Positions 48,290 through 59,829 are shown, counted from the stretch's first letter. The stretch: 64,000 nt of DNA from Heterohyrax brucei (GCA_028571685.1 CM053141.1:139218833-139282832), one strand, 5' to 3'. A program made the numbers and translations. Notes: generated by a model not told the origin, from the letters alone.

Positions 48290-48722
48290 TTATTTTATTT
48301 TTATTTAACATAACTGAGTGAAAATGTACATTCACATATAAATTCACATGCCCACCTCTATGCAGCTTCCACTGTTCTCCCTGTCCAATGACTGCACACT
48401 ATTCCTCTCTGCTCCATACGTGTCTCATCCTCTCAATAGCCTCCTTTCCCCTCCTCTCTGTCCACTCCCCTTCCTCCAGCCAGAGGTCAGCAGGATGATA
48501 TCCTATAGATGTATAGAACTATAAAGTGCAACCAACATATGGTCACTCTGCATTACCAAGTCCAATCCATTCCTGTCCAAAGAGTGGACCTTTGTTATAA
48601 TTTATGGGAAAGGGCAGCATCAGGGCTGGGGGCCATGCTCTCAGAGGAACCCCCAAACCGCTGGACCATCAATTGAGGTCTTTTAGTGAGATCTCATGAT
48701 GCACCCCTTTTTATTCTTGTGT
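48290..48722 (-). mobile_element. L1 3' UTR inside the RTE, antisense
   Basis: 5'-truncated L1 of the young subfamily (same text as 61,515-61,990), poly-T at its left end. A 19 bp target-site duplication, 'ttagtcttgcaaaattttt', lies at 48271-48289 and 48723-48741. Confidence 0.95.
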
Positions 48723-50399
48723 TTAGTCTTGCAAAATTTTTATCATGCGATCTCTGGCATTATTTCTACCACCAAGGCCATACTTTTCAACTACTGATTC
48801 TTCTTCTTTGTTTCCAACTTTTGCATTCCAATTAGCAGTAATTATCAATGCACCCTGATTGCATGTTCATTCAATTTCAGACTGTAGAAGCTGGTAAAAA
48901 TCTGCAATTTCATCTTTGGCCTTAGTGGTTGGTACGTAAATTTGAACAATAGTTGTATTAACTGATCTTCCTTGTAGGCACATGGATATTATCCTGTCAC
49001 TAATAGTACTGTACTTCAGAACAGGTCTTGAAATGTTCTTTTTGATGATAAAAGCAACACGATTCCTCTTCAGCTTTTTGTTCCTGGCATAGTAGACCAT
49101 ATGAGTGTCAGATTCAACATAGCCAATGCCAATCCATTTCAGCTCACTGAAGCCTAGGATATTGATGTATATGCATTCCATTTCCTTTTTGAGGAATTCT
49201 AATTTTCATAGATTCATACTTCATACATCCCACTTGCCAATTATTAATGGATGTTTGCAGCTGTTTCTTCTCATTTGAGTCATGCCACATCAGCAAATGA
49301 AGATCCTGAAGGCACCTTCATTAGGGTTGGCTCAACTCTGAGGAGGCATCTCTTCCCCAGCCATTTTCTGAGTACCTTCCAACCCGGGAGGCTCATTTTC
49401 CAGCAATACGTCTGACGTTGTTCTGGTATTCATAAGGTATTCACTCACTAAGTCTTTTCAGAAGTAGACTCCTAGGTCCTTCTTCCTAGTCTGTCTTACT
49501 CTGGAAGCTCAGCTGAAACCTGTCCACCATACGTGACCCTGGTGGTTCCTAAACACCACTGGCATAGCTTGCAGCATCACAGCAACAAGCAAGCCTCTGC
49601 TGACAAAGTAGGGACTGTTCGGTCTCCCTTTTACTCATACCATCAAGAAAGCAGCACCAGGAGTACAGCACATCATTTAGACCCCAGGTTCCTGCACCAG
49701 GATGTTGTCTGAGCAAAGATTTATACAGCACAAGGAACTTTTTCCAGATCAAACAAAGAAGGAAAGCTTTTCCCTCCAGAGGACATCCTGCATTCTGACT
49801 TGTAGCCTAACAGACTGTGTGAGAATTAACTTTTGTTTGCTAAAGCCATTCACTTGTGGTATTTCTGTTAGAGCAGTACCAGATGACTAAAACACCTCCC
49901 AAAAGATATGTCCACCCAGAACATGTGAATATGATCTTATTTGGCAATGGATTATTTGTAGATGTAATTAAATTAAGTATCTCAAGATGAGATCATCCCA
50001 GATTTAGGGAAGATACTAAATCCAATGATAGTTACCTTTAGAAGAGGCAAGAGACATGGAGACAGAGAAAAAGGCCATGTAAAGATGGAAACAGTTGGAG
50101 TTACGTTGCCACAAGCTAAAGAATGCAAGCAGCCACAAGAAGTTGAAAGATACAAGGAATAGATGCACTCCCTAGCACTTTGGGAGGGAACATGACCCTG
50201 CCAACATCTTGATTTAGACACATAGCCTCCAGAATTGTGAGAGAAGAAATTTATATTGTTTTATGCCATATAATTTGTTAAAAATGTTATGGCAACTTTA
50301 GAAAACTAACATAGTGTACATCCAATCCATTGATTAAGTCATGACAGCTCAACCTTTGACATACAGCCAGACTATGAACCACTTCTACCGTTAGCTACT

Positions 50400-51015
50400 C
50401 TGAATCACCACAGTCTTATTTTCATTCACCCTTTTTCAGTCTTTGCTTCCCCTACAACACAGCAATCAGTGATCCTTTTAAAATAAAAGTCAAAGCATGT
50501 AAATCCTCTTCTCAAAACTTTCCTCCTGCTTCCCATTTCTCTAATAAAACTCCCAAGCCCTTCTCTTGGTCTACAAGGATCAACAGGATCGTACCCCTGT
50601 TGTCTCTCTTCCTTAGTTTCTTACCACTCTCTCAGTCTGATTCCTCACTGTTTTGCAAACATTACAAGAACAATCCTTCCTCAGAGCCTTTGCACTCTGT
50701 TCCCTCGGTCTGGCAAACCCTCCTTCAGGGTATCAGAAGCCTACTCCTCACAGGTCTGTGCTTACACACTTCCTCAGAGAAAACTCGCCATTCATCTTAC
50801 CTTAATGGCCCACTCAATTGTTGTTTGCATCACGTCACACTGTTAATTTTCTCGAAGCACCCATCACTAACAGTAATTGCTTTGTTTACCTTCTTATTTG
50901 TAGATTCTCTTTCCAACTAGAATGGAAACTCCCTTCTGTCTTGTTCACTGTTGCAATTCCAGTATCAATATTTAGCATATTGCAGCCACTAATGAACATT
51001 TGTTGAATGAATGAA
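50400..51015 (+). mobile_element. L2 LINE 3' part, sense
   Basis: Pyrimidine-rich L2 text: 'cttcctcagagaaaactcgc', 'agaatggaaactcccttctg', and the terminal 'tttgttgaatgaatgaa'. The ORF 50600-50920 is inside it. Confidence 0.8.
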
Positions 51016-51835
51016 GTAATCAACAGTGGGTAGCTTTTAAGGGTGTTTTCAAAAGAAGAGGGAGATGGTATCTATTTTAAGTACCACCCTAAACTGGAGA
51101 GTAACCTAGATAACCACCTACACACATTCTCAGTGATTAGGAGTTGCCACCAAAGGGACAGTCCTATACTGCAACCAACATTGCAGCTGCAAAGTGAGGT
51201 CTCAAGTCAGGGCTTTCCTTGCTAAATAGTAATAATTCTTCAGTGGATTATTTTAGAACACCTACAAATGTCAAGTTCAAGAGATATTTTAATGTTATTC
51301 CTATGACCAGCTTTCCAATTTTCACCTGCCTTGCTCTCAGCAATGAGACTTTTTTAAGTCTGTTTTTTAATTTTAAAAAAGTGCTTCCATATATACATTA
51401 TTTTATTTTCATATGCAACCTGCTCAACTTAGAGATGGAGGAAATGTGAAGCTTACGGAGACTAAGTGACTTGCCTGAGGGCATACAAATGCACAAATGA
51501 CATCTTTCTGGTATTCTCTGCTTTCACCCAAACTCTGATGCCAAACTCCTTGTTTTTCTCCATTGTATTCTGCTTATTGATTTATTTAACATGCATTTAT
51601 TGAGCACCCACTGCACTTTCAGCATTGTTTCAAGTGCAGCAGGTAAGGATAAGAAAGTTGGTAGTCTTTGTCTTGCTTTTTCAATATAAAACATTGAATG
51701 AGTAATGCATGTACTTCGGGGCAAAGTCGAAGAGTACAATAACTTCTATCCTTTTCCTCCAGTTCACTCCTGATGTAACTGCTGTTATTTGGAGATCTTT
51801 GAAATTACATTAGGTAAGTTTCTTGTTTCAGAAGT
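51016..51835. other. Unassigned DNA with a short inverted MIR scrap
   Basis: 51415-51495 resembles an inverted MIR ('taagtgacttgcctgaggg'). The rest holds nothing recognised. Confidence 0.4.
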
Positions 51836-51960
51836 ACAGTCCTACAGGGTGAGAGCAGATAAAAGTTTCAGAGAGGCAGGTACTCGCGGTTTTACATGGA
51901 AAATTGACTTGGACTGTAAACTTTCACTTAATCACAATAAATATACATACCTTTTTTTTT
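51836..51960 (+). mobile_element. L1 3' tail, sense
   Basis: Only the last part of the L1 3' UTR ('tggactgtaaactttcactt', then 'cacaataaatata'). Confidence 0.65.
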
Positions 51961-51997
51961 GTGGTGGGGACTGGACTACATGACTTTCACTGTGTCA

Positions 51998-52222
51998 GCT
52001 CCACCCTCATGGGCGACTATGGCACCCCAAAAGCCGAACCCATGGGACAGAGAAGAACCGATCCACAAAGTTTCCAAGACTGCAATCTTTACAAAAGCTG
52101 ACTACCACTTCTTTATCCCCACAGACTCTCACGTCTTTCTCCCGCAGAGGTTAGTGGATTTGGAACCACCAAACTTTAGGTTAGCTACCGAGCGCTGTAA
52201 CCACTGAACAACCAAAGATGCT
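51998..52222 (-). repeat. AfroSINE, antisense, just upstream of the promoter
   Basis: Long-subtype inverted SINE ('gtttccaagactgcaatctt', 'gtctttctcccgcagaggtt', 'taaccactgaacaaccaaag'). It is the last repeat before the PRRC1 CpG island. Confidence 0.7.
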
Positions 52223-52358
52223 ATTCTCACGTCTGTGGGCTACGCAGAGGAAAGAACAGAGCCATTTAGAAAACTCCTGGTTGGTGAGTGAGCTTTTGGA
52301 CTGAGGAACTCAGTTTGGATACCCGGCCTTGGGCTCCTCTTCCCGGCTAGTGGGAAGT

Positions 52359-52508
52359 GAGAGGCGGGGCTCGGGGCGAATGGGAAAGGGGAGAGGCGGG
52401 GCTCGGGGCGAATGGGAAAAGGGGAGAGGCGGGGCTCGGGGCGAATGGGAAAAGGCAGAGGCGGGGCTCGGGGCGAATGGGACAGGGGAGAGGCGGGGCT
52501 CGGGGCGG
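52359..52508 (+). repeat. Tandem minisatellite of GC boxes (5 x 32-33 bp)
   Basis: Five near-identical units, each with 'gaggcggggctcggggcg'. The Sp1/KLF-type core GGCGGGGC lies at 52363, 52395, 52428, 52460 and 52492, a spacing of 32-33 bp. The units differ mainly in the A/G run between cores. Long ORFs across it on both strands are artefacts of the repeat. Confidence 0.95.
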
Positions 52509-52539
52509 GAGGCACGCAGCCGACGTGGCAGATGCAGGG

Positions 52540-52692
52540 GCATGCGCTGGCCGGCGGCCATCTTGGAGGCGGGGACGCGCGTTGGGAGCTCTAGCTTGCA
52601 TGTACTCGGTTTTCTGTGAGTTGCGTGCTTACACTCCGGCGGCTCCGTCCCCACTTTTCATTTGCCACACCGGAACTGTCTCTGGACCCCAG
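52540..52692 (+). other. PRRC1: PRRC1 exon 1 (5' UTR, start approximate)
   Basis: Non-coding first exon within the CpG island. The 3' end is set by the donor at 52692 ('ggaccccag|gtgagc'). The 5' end is a guess from the YY1 site. Splicing to 57848 is assumed from the next good acceptor before the PRRC1 start codon. The exon contains an ATG at 52600 that opens a 34-codon upstream ORF. Confidence 0.7.
52555..52566 (-). promoter_or_regulatory. YY1 site
   Basis: 'ggcggccatcttgg' is the complement of CCAAGATGGCCGCC, a strong match to the YY1 motif. In TATA-less promoters such sites often sit just downstream of the transcription start, so I place the start near 52,530-52,555 (inference). Confidence 0.7.
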
Positions 52693-53794
52693 GTGAGCAT
52701 CCGTCTGGCGGTGGATTGGGTGCGATAGGGCGTGGGTGTTGGATGTGGTCATCAAAGCCAGAACGGAAGAAAAGTACCGCTGAGAGGTGGGCGGGCCGCC
52801 CGACCGGAGACGAAAGCTGCAAGGGTCGTCTCTGAGACCCTTAGCACAGACGCGGGCTGTGGGATCGTGTGGGGTGCAGCCGGCCAGCGGTGCGCATCGC
52901 TAGGCTGCCACAGTCCACTGTAGATGGCACTGCGGGTGTGGTGCGGGGGTCTCGTCCCGCCACTCTGCCCCTGTTGGGGAACTGAGATGGGCACCCTGAC
53001 CGCAGGCCTCACTCTCTAACACCCTGGCAGAAAGGAGCCAGACCGGCGGCCGGCACCCACGGACCTTTGTCCGGCCCAGCCCTCCTGGAGACGTGGCAGA
53101 GCGTAGCAGGAGGTCCCCGTCTCCTGGAACGGGATTTCGGTCTCTTCCCGCCCTGGTGAGAACTAAGTCAAAAAAACAGGATGGAAAATGGGGCGAAGCC
53201 TGTTTTCCCAGAGGTTCCTCGGTAGTTTCTTAGCACTGTTTCAGAGGGCTTTTGTAGTCTCTTTGTCGATCCTGCGTCCCGTCTCAGACGTATTTGCAGG
53301 ATAGCTCATGTCCTAGATTGTCAAGAGTTTATATCCAAGAGAGTTTTTGCTGTTTGGTGGCGTTTTAGAAGACGACATGTACGTGTGTGATCGTGCCATC
53401 TTTTGGTATTCCAGGCCTTCTCCTGCAAGCTATGATAAATGTTCAACTCAGTTAACGTTTTTGGAAGTTTCTGGGGGGACAAGAGTTGAGAGTGTTATGT
53501 TTATCAAGGCTCCGTTATTCCACTTATTTTCTTGTATCCCTATAAGTAGTCTTCCACTTTTTTTTCACGAAAAACCAAGGCACTGAAAAAATTGAAAGAG
53601 CTTGTTCTGGCCTCACGCTGAGGACTCAATATTCCATTCATTTCCAACAGTTAAAAAAAAGTTGATTCGCTAGAATTATCTTTTGTGCCAAGACAAGCAC
53701 TACAACCTTTGCCAATCCTGAAATTGACTTTTGTTTTGTTTTTAAAAACAACGGTAGTTATTTAGTGGAAGATACTGTGAAGACCTAGATAGCA

Positions 53795-53965
53795 AAATGC
53801 TTAGCTTCTAGGTGGGAGGTGCAGACTCACCCAGTGACTCTGCAGCAGAAAAGATCTGATGATCTGCTCCCATAAAAAATTACAGCCTAGAAAACTCTAT
53901 GGGGACAGTTCTACTGTCACACGTGGTCACCAAGAACTGAAATTAACTGAGTAGTACTTAACAGT
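53795..53965 (+). repeat. AfroSINE, sense, degenerate
   Basis: 'cccataaaaaattacagcct', 'ctatggggacagttctactg' and 'aactgaaattaactgagtag' follow the SINE order. The head is poor. Confidence 0.6.
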
Positions 53966-54284
53966 GACTTGTGTGCATTTCTGGTATTGTCAATAAGCCA
54001 GTTCTCAGAGAGTACAGCTTTCAAAGATGGAGAGGAATTGACGAATTTTTCTGTGTTCCGGTTTCTATTCAGTTTAGAAGTTGTTTTGCAAATGCGTGCT
54101 TTAATGAGGTGCTAGGGATCAGGGTTATCTTTACTTCGGCCACTTTAAGGATTAGGTAGCATTTGTAGTAGGAAGATAAATGATCAATTTAAAAAATGAG
54201 GAAAAATAGAAAACGAGTAAGTTTGGCAGGGAGGGATAAATTCCTGAGGACTGTTTCTGTCCCGTAGTATCTGCTTTTGGAATA

Positions 54285-55045
54285 GATGTATGAAATTAAA
54301 AGACTTAACTCCCCTAGATCTCTATCCTCTGCTAAGTGCCATAGGTGTTTCTTCCGCATTCACAACCAAGCTTTTTGAAAGTATTGTGCATATTTGCTTT
54401 CAGTTCAGTTCTGTTGACGTCCAACAGGCTTCTATCTCCATTCCTTCCAGGGAAATAGTTCTCACTGAGTTCACCTGTAGTGTGCCAGGCCCATGGGATT
54501 TTTCAGATACCATGCTCGTTTGCTTCTTTAGCATTTGATACTGCTGACCATTCCAACCTTCAAATGCTCTTCTTTGATTTGAATTCCACCTTCTGTAGAT
54601 TTTCCTCCTGTCTTTCTGACCATTTCTTCTGTGCAAGCTCATCTTCCCCTGGCCATTCTTCAAGTGCTGGTTTAGGTCACCTTCTCTTTGGTATTCTCTG
54701 TTTAAATCATCTCATCCCAGATCATGACGTTAGAGACTGTCGTTCGTGTACTGACGACGTATTTACTCATTTTCTGAGCTCTAGACCAAGTCAGTATTTT
54801 TACTGGAGTGTCTCAGGAAGCTTAAAGTCAGCATATCTAAGACTAAACACTATATAATCCTCTCCTCCTTCTGCAAAAGACAACATCAGACAAAAACCTT
54901 GCCCTCCAGTGTTCCCCTGCTTTAGTGAAGGGCGCCAACATCCATACAGTTGTATAAGCCATACCTTTCCTCTCTCTGCTCATGTGTCTAGTCTGTCACT
55001 AAGTCTTGGATACTCACCACCTAAATATTCTTCATCTCCTCATCT
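54285..55045 (+). mobile_element. L2 LINE ORF2 relic, sense
   Basis: The frame 54480-54857 retains L2 reverse transcriptase order: 'AFDTADHSNLQ', 'RFSSCLSDHFF', 'SSSAGLGHLLFGIL' (family: VPQGSVLGPLLF) and 'CTDDVFTHFLSS' (family: YADD). Downstream text also follows L2. It is an ancient element in intron 1, not an exon. Confidence 0.75.
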
Positions 55046-55055
55046 CCTTAATCTA

Positions 55056-55280
55056 GGTCAGAGGTTCTCAACCTTAGCACTGTTGATTGATGTTTCAGGT
55101 TAGCTAGTTCTGTGGTGTGTAGTGCTGTTCTGTGCATTGTAGAATTTTTAGCAGCATCCCTAGCCTGTACTTACTAAGTGCCAGTGGTACTCCCAACCAT
55201 CGTGACAGCCCAAAATGTCTGTGGACATTGGTAAATGTTCCCTAGAGGGCAACTTTTAGTTGCGAATCATTACTTGTAGG
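55056..55280 (+). mobile_element. hAT-type MITE
   Basis: 'agaggttctcaaccttagca' to 'agttgcgaatcattac', the layout of a common mammalian hAT MITE ('gtgcattgtagaatttttag' in the middle). Confidence 0.7.
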
Positions 55281-55411
55281 CCATAATCACCTATTTCAGC
55301 TACTGCTGTATCTTTAATGATCAGTCTGCATCCTCTCTCTCTGCCTTCTGGCCTGATCTGTATACTTTGGTCAAAGGAGTCTTCTCAGAGCACAAATTTG
55401 CATTGCCCAAA

Positions 55412-55628
55412 ACTGGAATCACTTTGGACATGTTGTCAGGAAAGATCAGTCCCTGGAGAAGAACATCATGCTTGATAGATGGATTGACACAGTGGCCACA
55501 ACAATGGGCTTAAGCGTAAAAACGATTGTGGACGTGGCGCAAGACTGGGCAGTGTTTTGTTCTGTTGTTCATGGGATCACTGTGAGTGGGAACTGACTCG
55601 ACAGGACCTAACAACAACAATAACAAAA
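55412..55628 (+). mobile_element. RTE LINE 3' tail, sense
   Basis: 'ttggacatgttgtcaggaaa' to 'cgacaggacctaacaacaac', 5'-truncated. 'aaaactggaatca' occurs just before (55409) and just after (55627), a likely target-site duplication of about 12 bp. Confidence 0.9.
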
Positions 55629-55786
55629 CTGGAATCAACCTAAATATCTGTCAGCAGGTGAATGACTAGACACTCTAATATGTCTGTATTATGTGTATAT
55701 AGATACACAGCTATAAAATTCACAAAGTGAGAAAATAAGCATTATAGAAAACAGATCGGTAATTGCCATGGCTTAGTGTTGAAAGG

Positions 55787-55951
55787 GAAACCCTGGTGGT
55801 GTAGTGGTTAAGTGCTGCGGCTGCTAACCAGAAGGTCAGCAGTTCAGATCTGCCAGGCCTTACTTTGAAACTCTACGGGACAGTTCTGCTGTGTCTCTGG
55901 GGCCAGTATGAGTTGGAATTGACTTGATGCAGTCAGTTTGGTTTGGTTTTA
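55787..55951 (+). repeat. AfroSINE, sense, well preserved
   Basis: 'gaaaccctggtggtgtagtg' head, A box 'tggttaagtgctgcggctgc', B box 'cagttcagatctgcc', tail 'gtttggtttggttttag'. Confidence 0.9.
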
Positions 55952-55984
55952 GTGTTGGAGGGTAGGGTATAATAAAACAATAAT

Positions 55985-56505
55985 GTCTTAGTTATCTAGT
56001 GCTGCTGTAACAGAAATACCTCAACTGGATGGCTTCCTCAAAGAGAAATTTTTTCTGTCATAGTTTAGGGTGGTAGAAGACCTATTTGAGGGTGCCAGCT
56101 CCTGGGGAAGGCTTTCTCTCTGTGTCAGTTCTAGGGGGAAGGTCCTTGACTTCAGTTTTCTCCCTGACCTAGGAGTTTCTCAGCACAGGAACCTTGGGTC
56201 CAAAGGGCTTGCTATGTGCTTGTTTCTTATTTCTTGGTGGTATGAGATCTCCTGTACTCACTTCTCTCATTTATACCTCAAAATAGATCAGTTTAAGACA
56301 CAGCTCAGTCTTCTAGATTGAGTCTTGCCTCATTAACATACTCACCTCTAATCCTGCTTCGTTAACATCATAGAGGTAAGATTTACAACACATAGGAAAA
56401 TCATAAGCAGGTCATAAAATGGTCAATATCAAATAATACTAGGAATCATGGTCTAGCCAAGTTGACACATTTTGGGGGGACATAATTCGGTTCTTGACAG
56501 GTAGC
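55985..56505 (-). mobile_element. LTR-like old repeat, antisense
   Basis: 'gtcttagttatctagtgctg' to 'ggggggacataattcggttc', the antisense layout of a MaLR-like LTR related to 45084/49895-50311. The ORF 56070-56321 lies in it. Confidence 0.55.
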
Positions 56506-56605
56506 ATAAAGGAGTTTCTTTAGGCAAGGGAACCGTTCTGTATCTTCATTGTAGTGATTGCCTGAATCTGTGCATGTGATAGAATTTCACAGAACTATAG
56601 TTAGG

Positions 56606-56757
56606 TCCAAACCCACAGCTGTTGAATTGATTCTGATGTGTAGTGAGCCTATAGGACAGAGTAGAGCTCTGTTGAGTTTCAAGAGTGCCTACTAGATTCG
56701 AATTGCTGACTTTTTGTTAGCAGACGTAGCACTGAAACACTTTGCTGCTAGGTTTCT
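56606..56757 (-). repeat. AfroSINE, antisense
   Basis: Inverted tail 'gctgttgaattgattctgat' to inverted head 'gcactgaaacactttgctgc'. Confidence 0.85.
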
Positions 56758-56919
56758 TCACTGTATTTAGGTAAGGTGCCATTACTGGGGAAGACAGTGT
56801 CCTGCAGGGATTTCCTGGTCTTACAAAAGTAAACTACTTAATCTAGCTTGTGAGCATCAAAATGGTGTGAGCTGCTGTCTGTCTGTCTAGTCCTCACTGC
56901 AGGCTATTCTTGTCTTGAA

Positions 56920-57290
56920 TGTGTCTTGCTTCCTACTTACAAGGCTTTACACATGCCATATATTCAGTTTCTCTAGAATCTGCCCTTTTTGTGTTCTCTC
57001 CTTTGCCTTATTAAATTCTGCTTATCCTTTAGATACCAGTTGATATGTGACTTCCTTGGGCAAGCCTTTAACTTCCAAGTCAGAATCTGGTTCCTTGTCA
57101 AAGAAAATTATGATCCTTAATCTCAGAGCACTTAATTCCTGTTAAATTTCATTGTTCATTGGTTATTTGATTATCTCCTGCACTGAACTGAAAGTATTCT
57201 GTTTTTGCTTAGCATTGTGTTTCCAGTGCCCAGTATAGTGACTAGAAGTAGTTGATGTTCTTAATATTTGTTAAGTGAATAAAAACATCA
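56920..57290 (+). mobile_element. L2 LINE 3' end, sense
   Basis: 'cttccttgggcaagcctt', 'gcattgtgtttccagtgccc' and 'aatatttgttaagtgaataa' follow the L2 3' end order. Confidence 0.75.
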
Positions 57291-57863
57291 AAAAAAGATT
57301 TGGTACATTTGGAAGTTTGGGTATTATACTTTAGGTGGGCTTGTGAGTTTCTAAGAAAATTTTCTCATGTTTTGTCAGCCATTACTTTCTAGTAGGAGCC
57401 TGCTGTCTAGTGCGGTCTTTGTTGTAATTAAATTTTCTAAAACCTGGGACATGATAATTATCCATTACTGGGTGTGTGTTAAAATTTGAACTAGGAGGTT
57501 GAAGAATTGATGTGTTTATCAAATTGAACACATTTTAACGTTGTACTTTATATTAATAGGAGTGACCCCCTTATACTACTTTGTGGAGAAAGTTTCAGAA
57601 ATACTTTAAATGCTTTTATTTTGACTGTGATAGTGACTGAAATCTAGACAGCATAATCAGCATTCTTGTGATAGAAATTAGTAATTTACTATTTGAAATA
57701 TATTTAATTATGGTTAACATAAAATTATTTCCCAGTTATACAGTAGGTATATAGAAGTGTCAGGTCTCATGGTAAGTGTTCTTCTCTATGCAAGTATTAA
57801 AAGCACAGTTTTTGTTACTGTGTAATAGTACATTTTTATATGTTTAGAGTCTACCATAACTGA

Positions 57864-59169
<1,306 letters not shown>

Positions 59170-59184
59170 TGAAATAAATGACTA

Positions 59185-59825
59185 TAATTAATTTTTTAGT
59201 AGCAACTTTATTGAGATATACTTTACTCATGTAAAATATACAGTGGATTTTAATCTTTAGACAGTTACTCCCCAGTCAGTTGTACAACCTTTTGTCACCC
59301 CAAAAAGAAACTTTCTGTCTATTAGTAGTCACTTTTCTCTTTATGAATCCTCCTAGCCCTAGGCTGCCACTAGTCTACTTTCTGTCTCTATGTATGTGTC
59401 TGTTTGGGGCATTTCATATGAATGGAATCACTTAGTGTGTGGCCTTTTGTGTGTGGCTTCTTGTACTTAGCAAGTTTTCTGGGATCATCCGTGTTGTAGC
59501 ATGTGTCAGTACTTTGTTCCTTTTCCTGGGTGAATGATAGTATATTGTATGGATAATACTACTTTTTGCATATTTGTCAGTTGATGGACATTTGGGTTGT
59601 TTCTGTTTTTTTATTACGATAATGCTGCTGTGTGCACAACTGTTTCATCTGTGACTTTTTGATGGATACATATTTTCGTTTCTCTTTAGTATATGCGTAT
59701 GAGTACAATTGCTTAGTTATATGGCAGTGCTGTGTTTAACCTTGTGAATAACTGCCAGGCTGTTTTCTAAAGCAACTACACAAGTTTCCTTTCCTTCCTG
59801 GAGTATATAAAGATTCTCATTTCTC
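59185..59825 (-). mobile_element. Old L1 3' end, antisense, in intron 3
   Basis: Classic inverted old-L1 text ('tttattgagatatactttac', 'tctactttctgtctctatg', 'tttcatatgaatggaatcac'). It ends where the younger L1 begins near 59826. Confidence 0.85.
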
Positions 59826-59829
59826 TACA

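Larger units (their letters stand above)
46650..49200 (-). pseudogene. RTE ORF (endonuclease plus reverse transcriptase), broken
   Basis: RTE encodes one protein with an N-terminal apurinic-type endonuclease and a reverse transcriptase. On the minus strand 48867-49181 encodes an endonuclease piece ('NILGFSELKWIGIG', then 'GRSVNTTIVQIYVPTTKAKD'). 46654-46914 encodes the start of the RT ('KTPATDGVSIKIFQ', 'WKRSIFMPIPKKGDPTKCGN'). Stops, frameshifts and the two insertions between them kill it. Confidence 0.85.
45428..49633 (-). mobile_element. Near full-length RTE LINE, antisense
   Basis: The 3' end is at 45428 (TTG-type tail, 'aggtgccgtcaattc') and the 5' UTR end at about 49633. Subtracting two nested insertions leaves about 3.2 kb, the expected full length for an RTE. 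It sits in an LTR with 'ctca' at both borders. It spans 5' UTR, endonuclease, linker, RT and 3' UTR in order. Confidence 0.85.
45109..49894 (+). mobile_element. Second-layer LTR, split by RTE
   Basis: Two halves, 45109-45427 and 49634-49894, make one LTR of about 580 bp of the 10436/47481 family. The join at 'ggaacctca | taccatcaag' is exactly the uninterrupted text of the 47481 copy ('cctcataccatcgag'). TG...CA ends; 'ccccc' before and 'cctcc' after may be the 5 bp target duplication. Confidence 0.75.
45084..50311 (+). mobile_element. Outer LTR-like repeat of a four-layer nest
   Basis: The first 25 bp ('tgtagtgggttgaacagtat', ending at the C run) and the rest from 49895 ('cctcccaaaagatatgtcca' to 'tagaaaactaaca') read as one MaLR-like LTR once the inner elements are taken out. 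A related copy lies antisense at 55985-56505. I am not sure of the subfamily name. Confidence 0.6.
52330..53170. promoter_or_regulatory. PRRC1: CpG island promoter of PRRC1
   Basis: The only long CpG- and GC-rich stretch in the window. It holds GC boxes, a YY1 site and the first exon donor. No TATA box is seen at a suitable place, as is common for housekeeping promoters. The island continues about 480 bp past the exon 1 donor into intron 1. Confidence 0.9.
52693..57847 (+). other. PRRC1: PRRC1 intron 1
   Basis: GT (52693) to AG (57847), about 5.2 kb. It holds old repeats (L2, hAT MITE, AfroSINE, RTE tail, LTR) and no coding exon I can see. The stretch 53170-53794 has no recognised repeat. 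Confidence 0.65.
52600..57859 (+). other. Possible upstream ORF across exon 1 / exon 2
   Basis: ATG at 52600 stays open for 31 codons to the exon 1 donor. If joined to 57848 it continues three codons (S, L, P) and stops at TAA 57857-57859. The stop lies 10 nt before the main ATG. It depends on the start site lying upstream of 52600 and on this splice. Context at the ATG is weak to moderate (T at -3, T at +4). Confidence 0.45.

Noticed and set aside
50600-50920. ORF of 106 codons.
   Set aside because: It lies inside an L2 3' region, which is pyrimidine-rich.
51503-51536. A 30-base string resembling an internal antisense RTE segment ('tttctggtattctctgcttt').
   Set aside because: Too short, internal to the element and without flanking duplication. 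Chance or a conversion relic cannot be told apart.
1-52300. Exons of MEGF10, the expected upstream neighbour.
   Set aside because: I looked for EGF-like cysteine-rich or transmembrane coding segments with splice sites and found none; the gene probably ends before this window.
52359-52508. Regularly spaced repeats that could suggest a CRISPR array.
   Set aside because: Units are contiguous with no unique spacers, and the sequence is a mammalian CpG island.
52240-52728. Seven overlapping ORFs of 60-123 codons on both strands, rich in G/A/R or P/S.
   Set aside because: They arise from the 32-33 bp GC-rich tandem repeat, which is open in most frames. The composition is repetitive and no frame is favoured.
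54480-54857. Open frame of 125 codons in PRRC1 intron 1.
   Set aside because: It is the decayed reverse transcriptase of an L2 LINE, not an exon.
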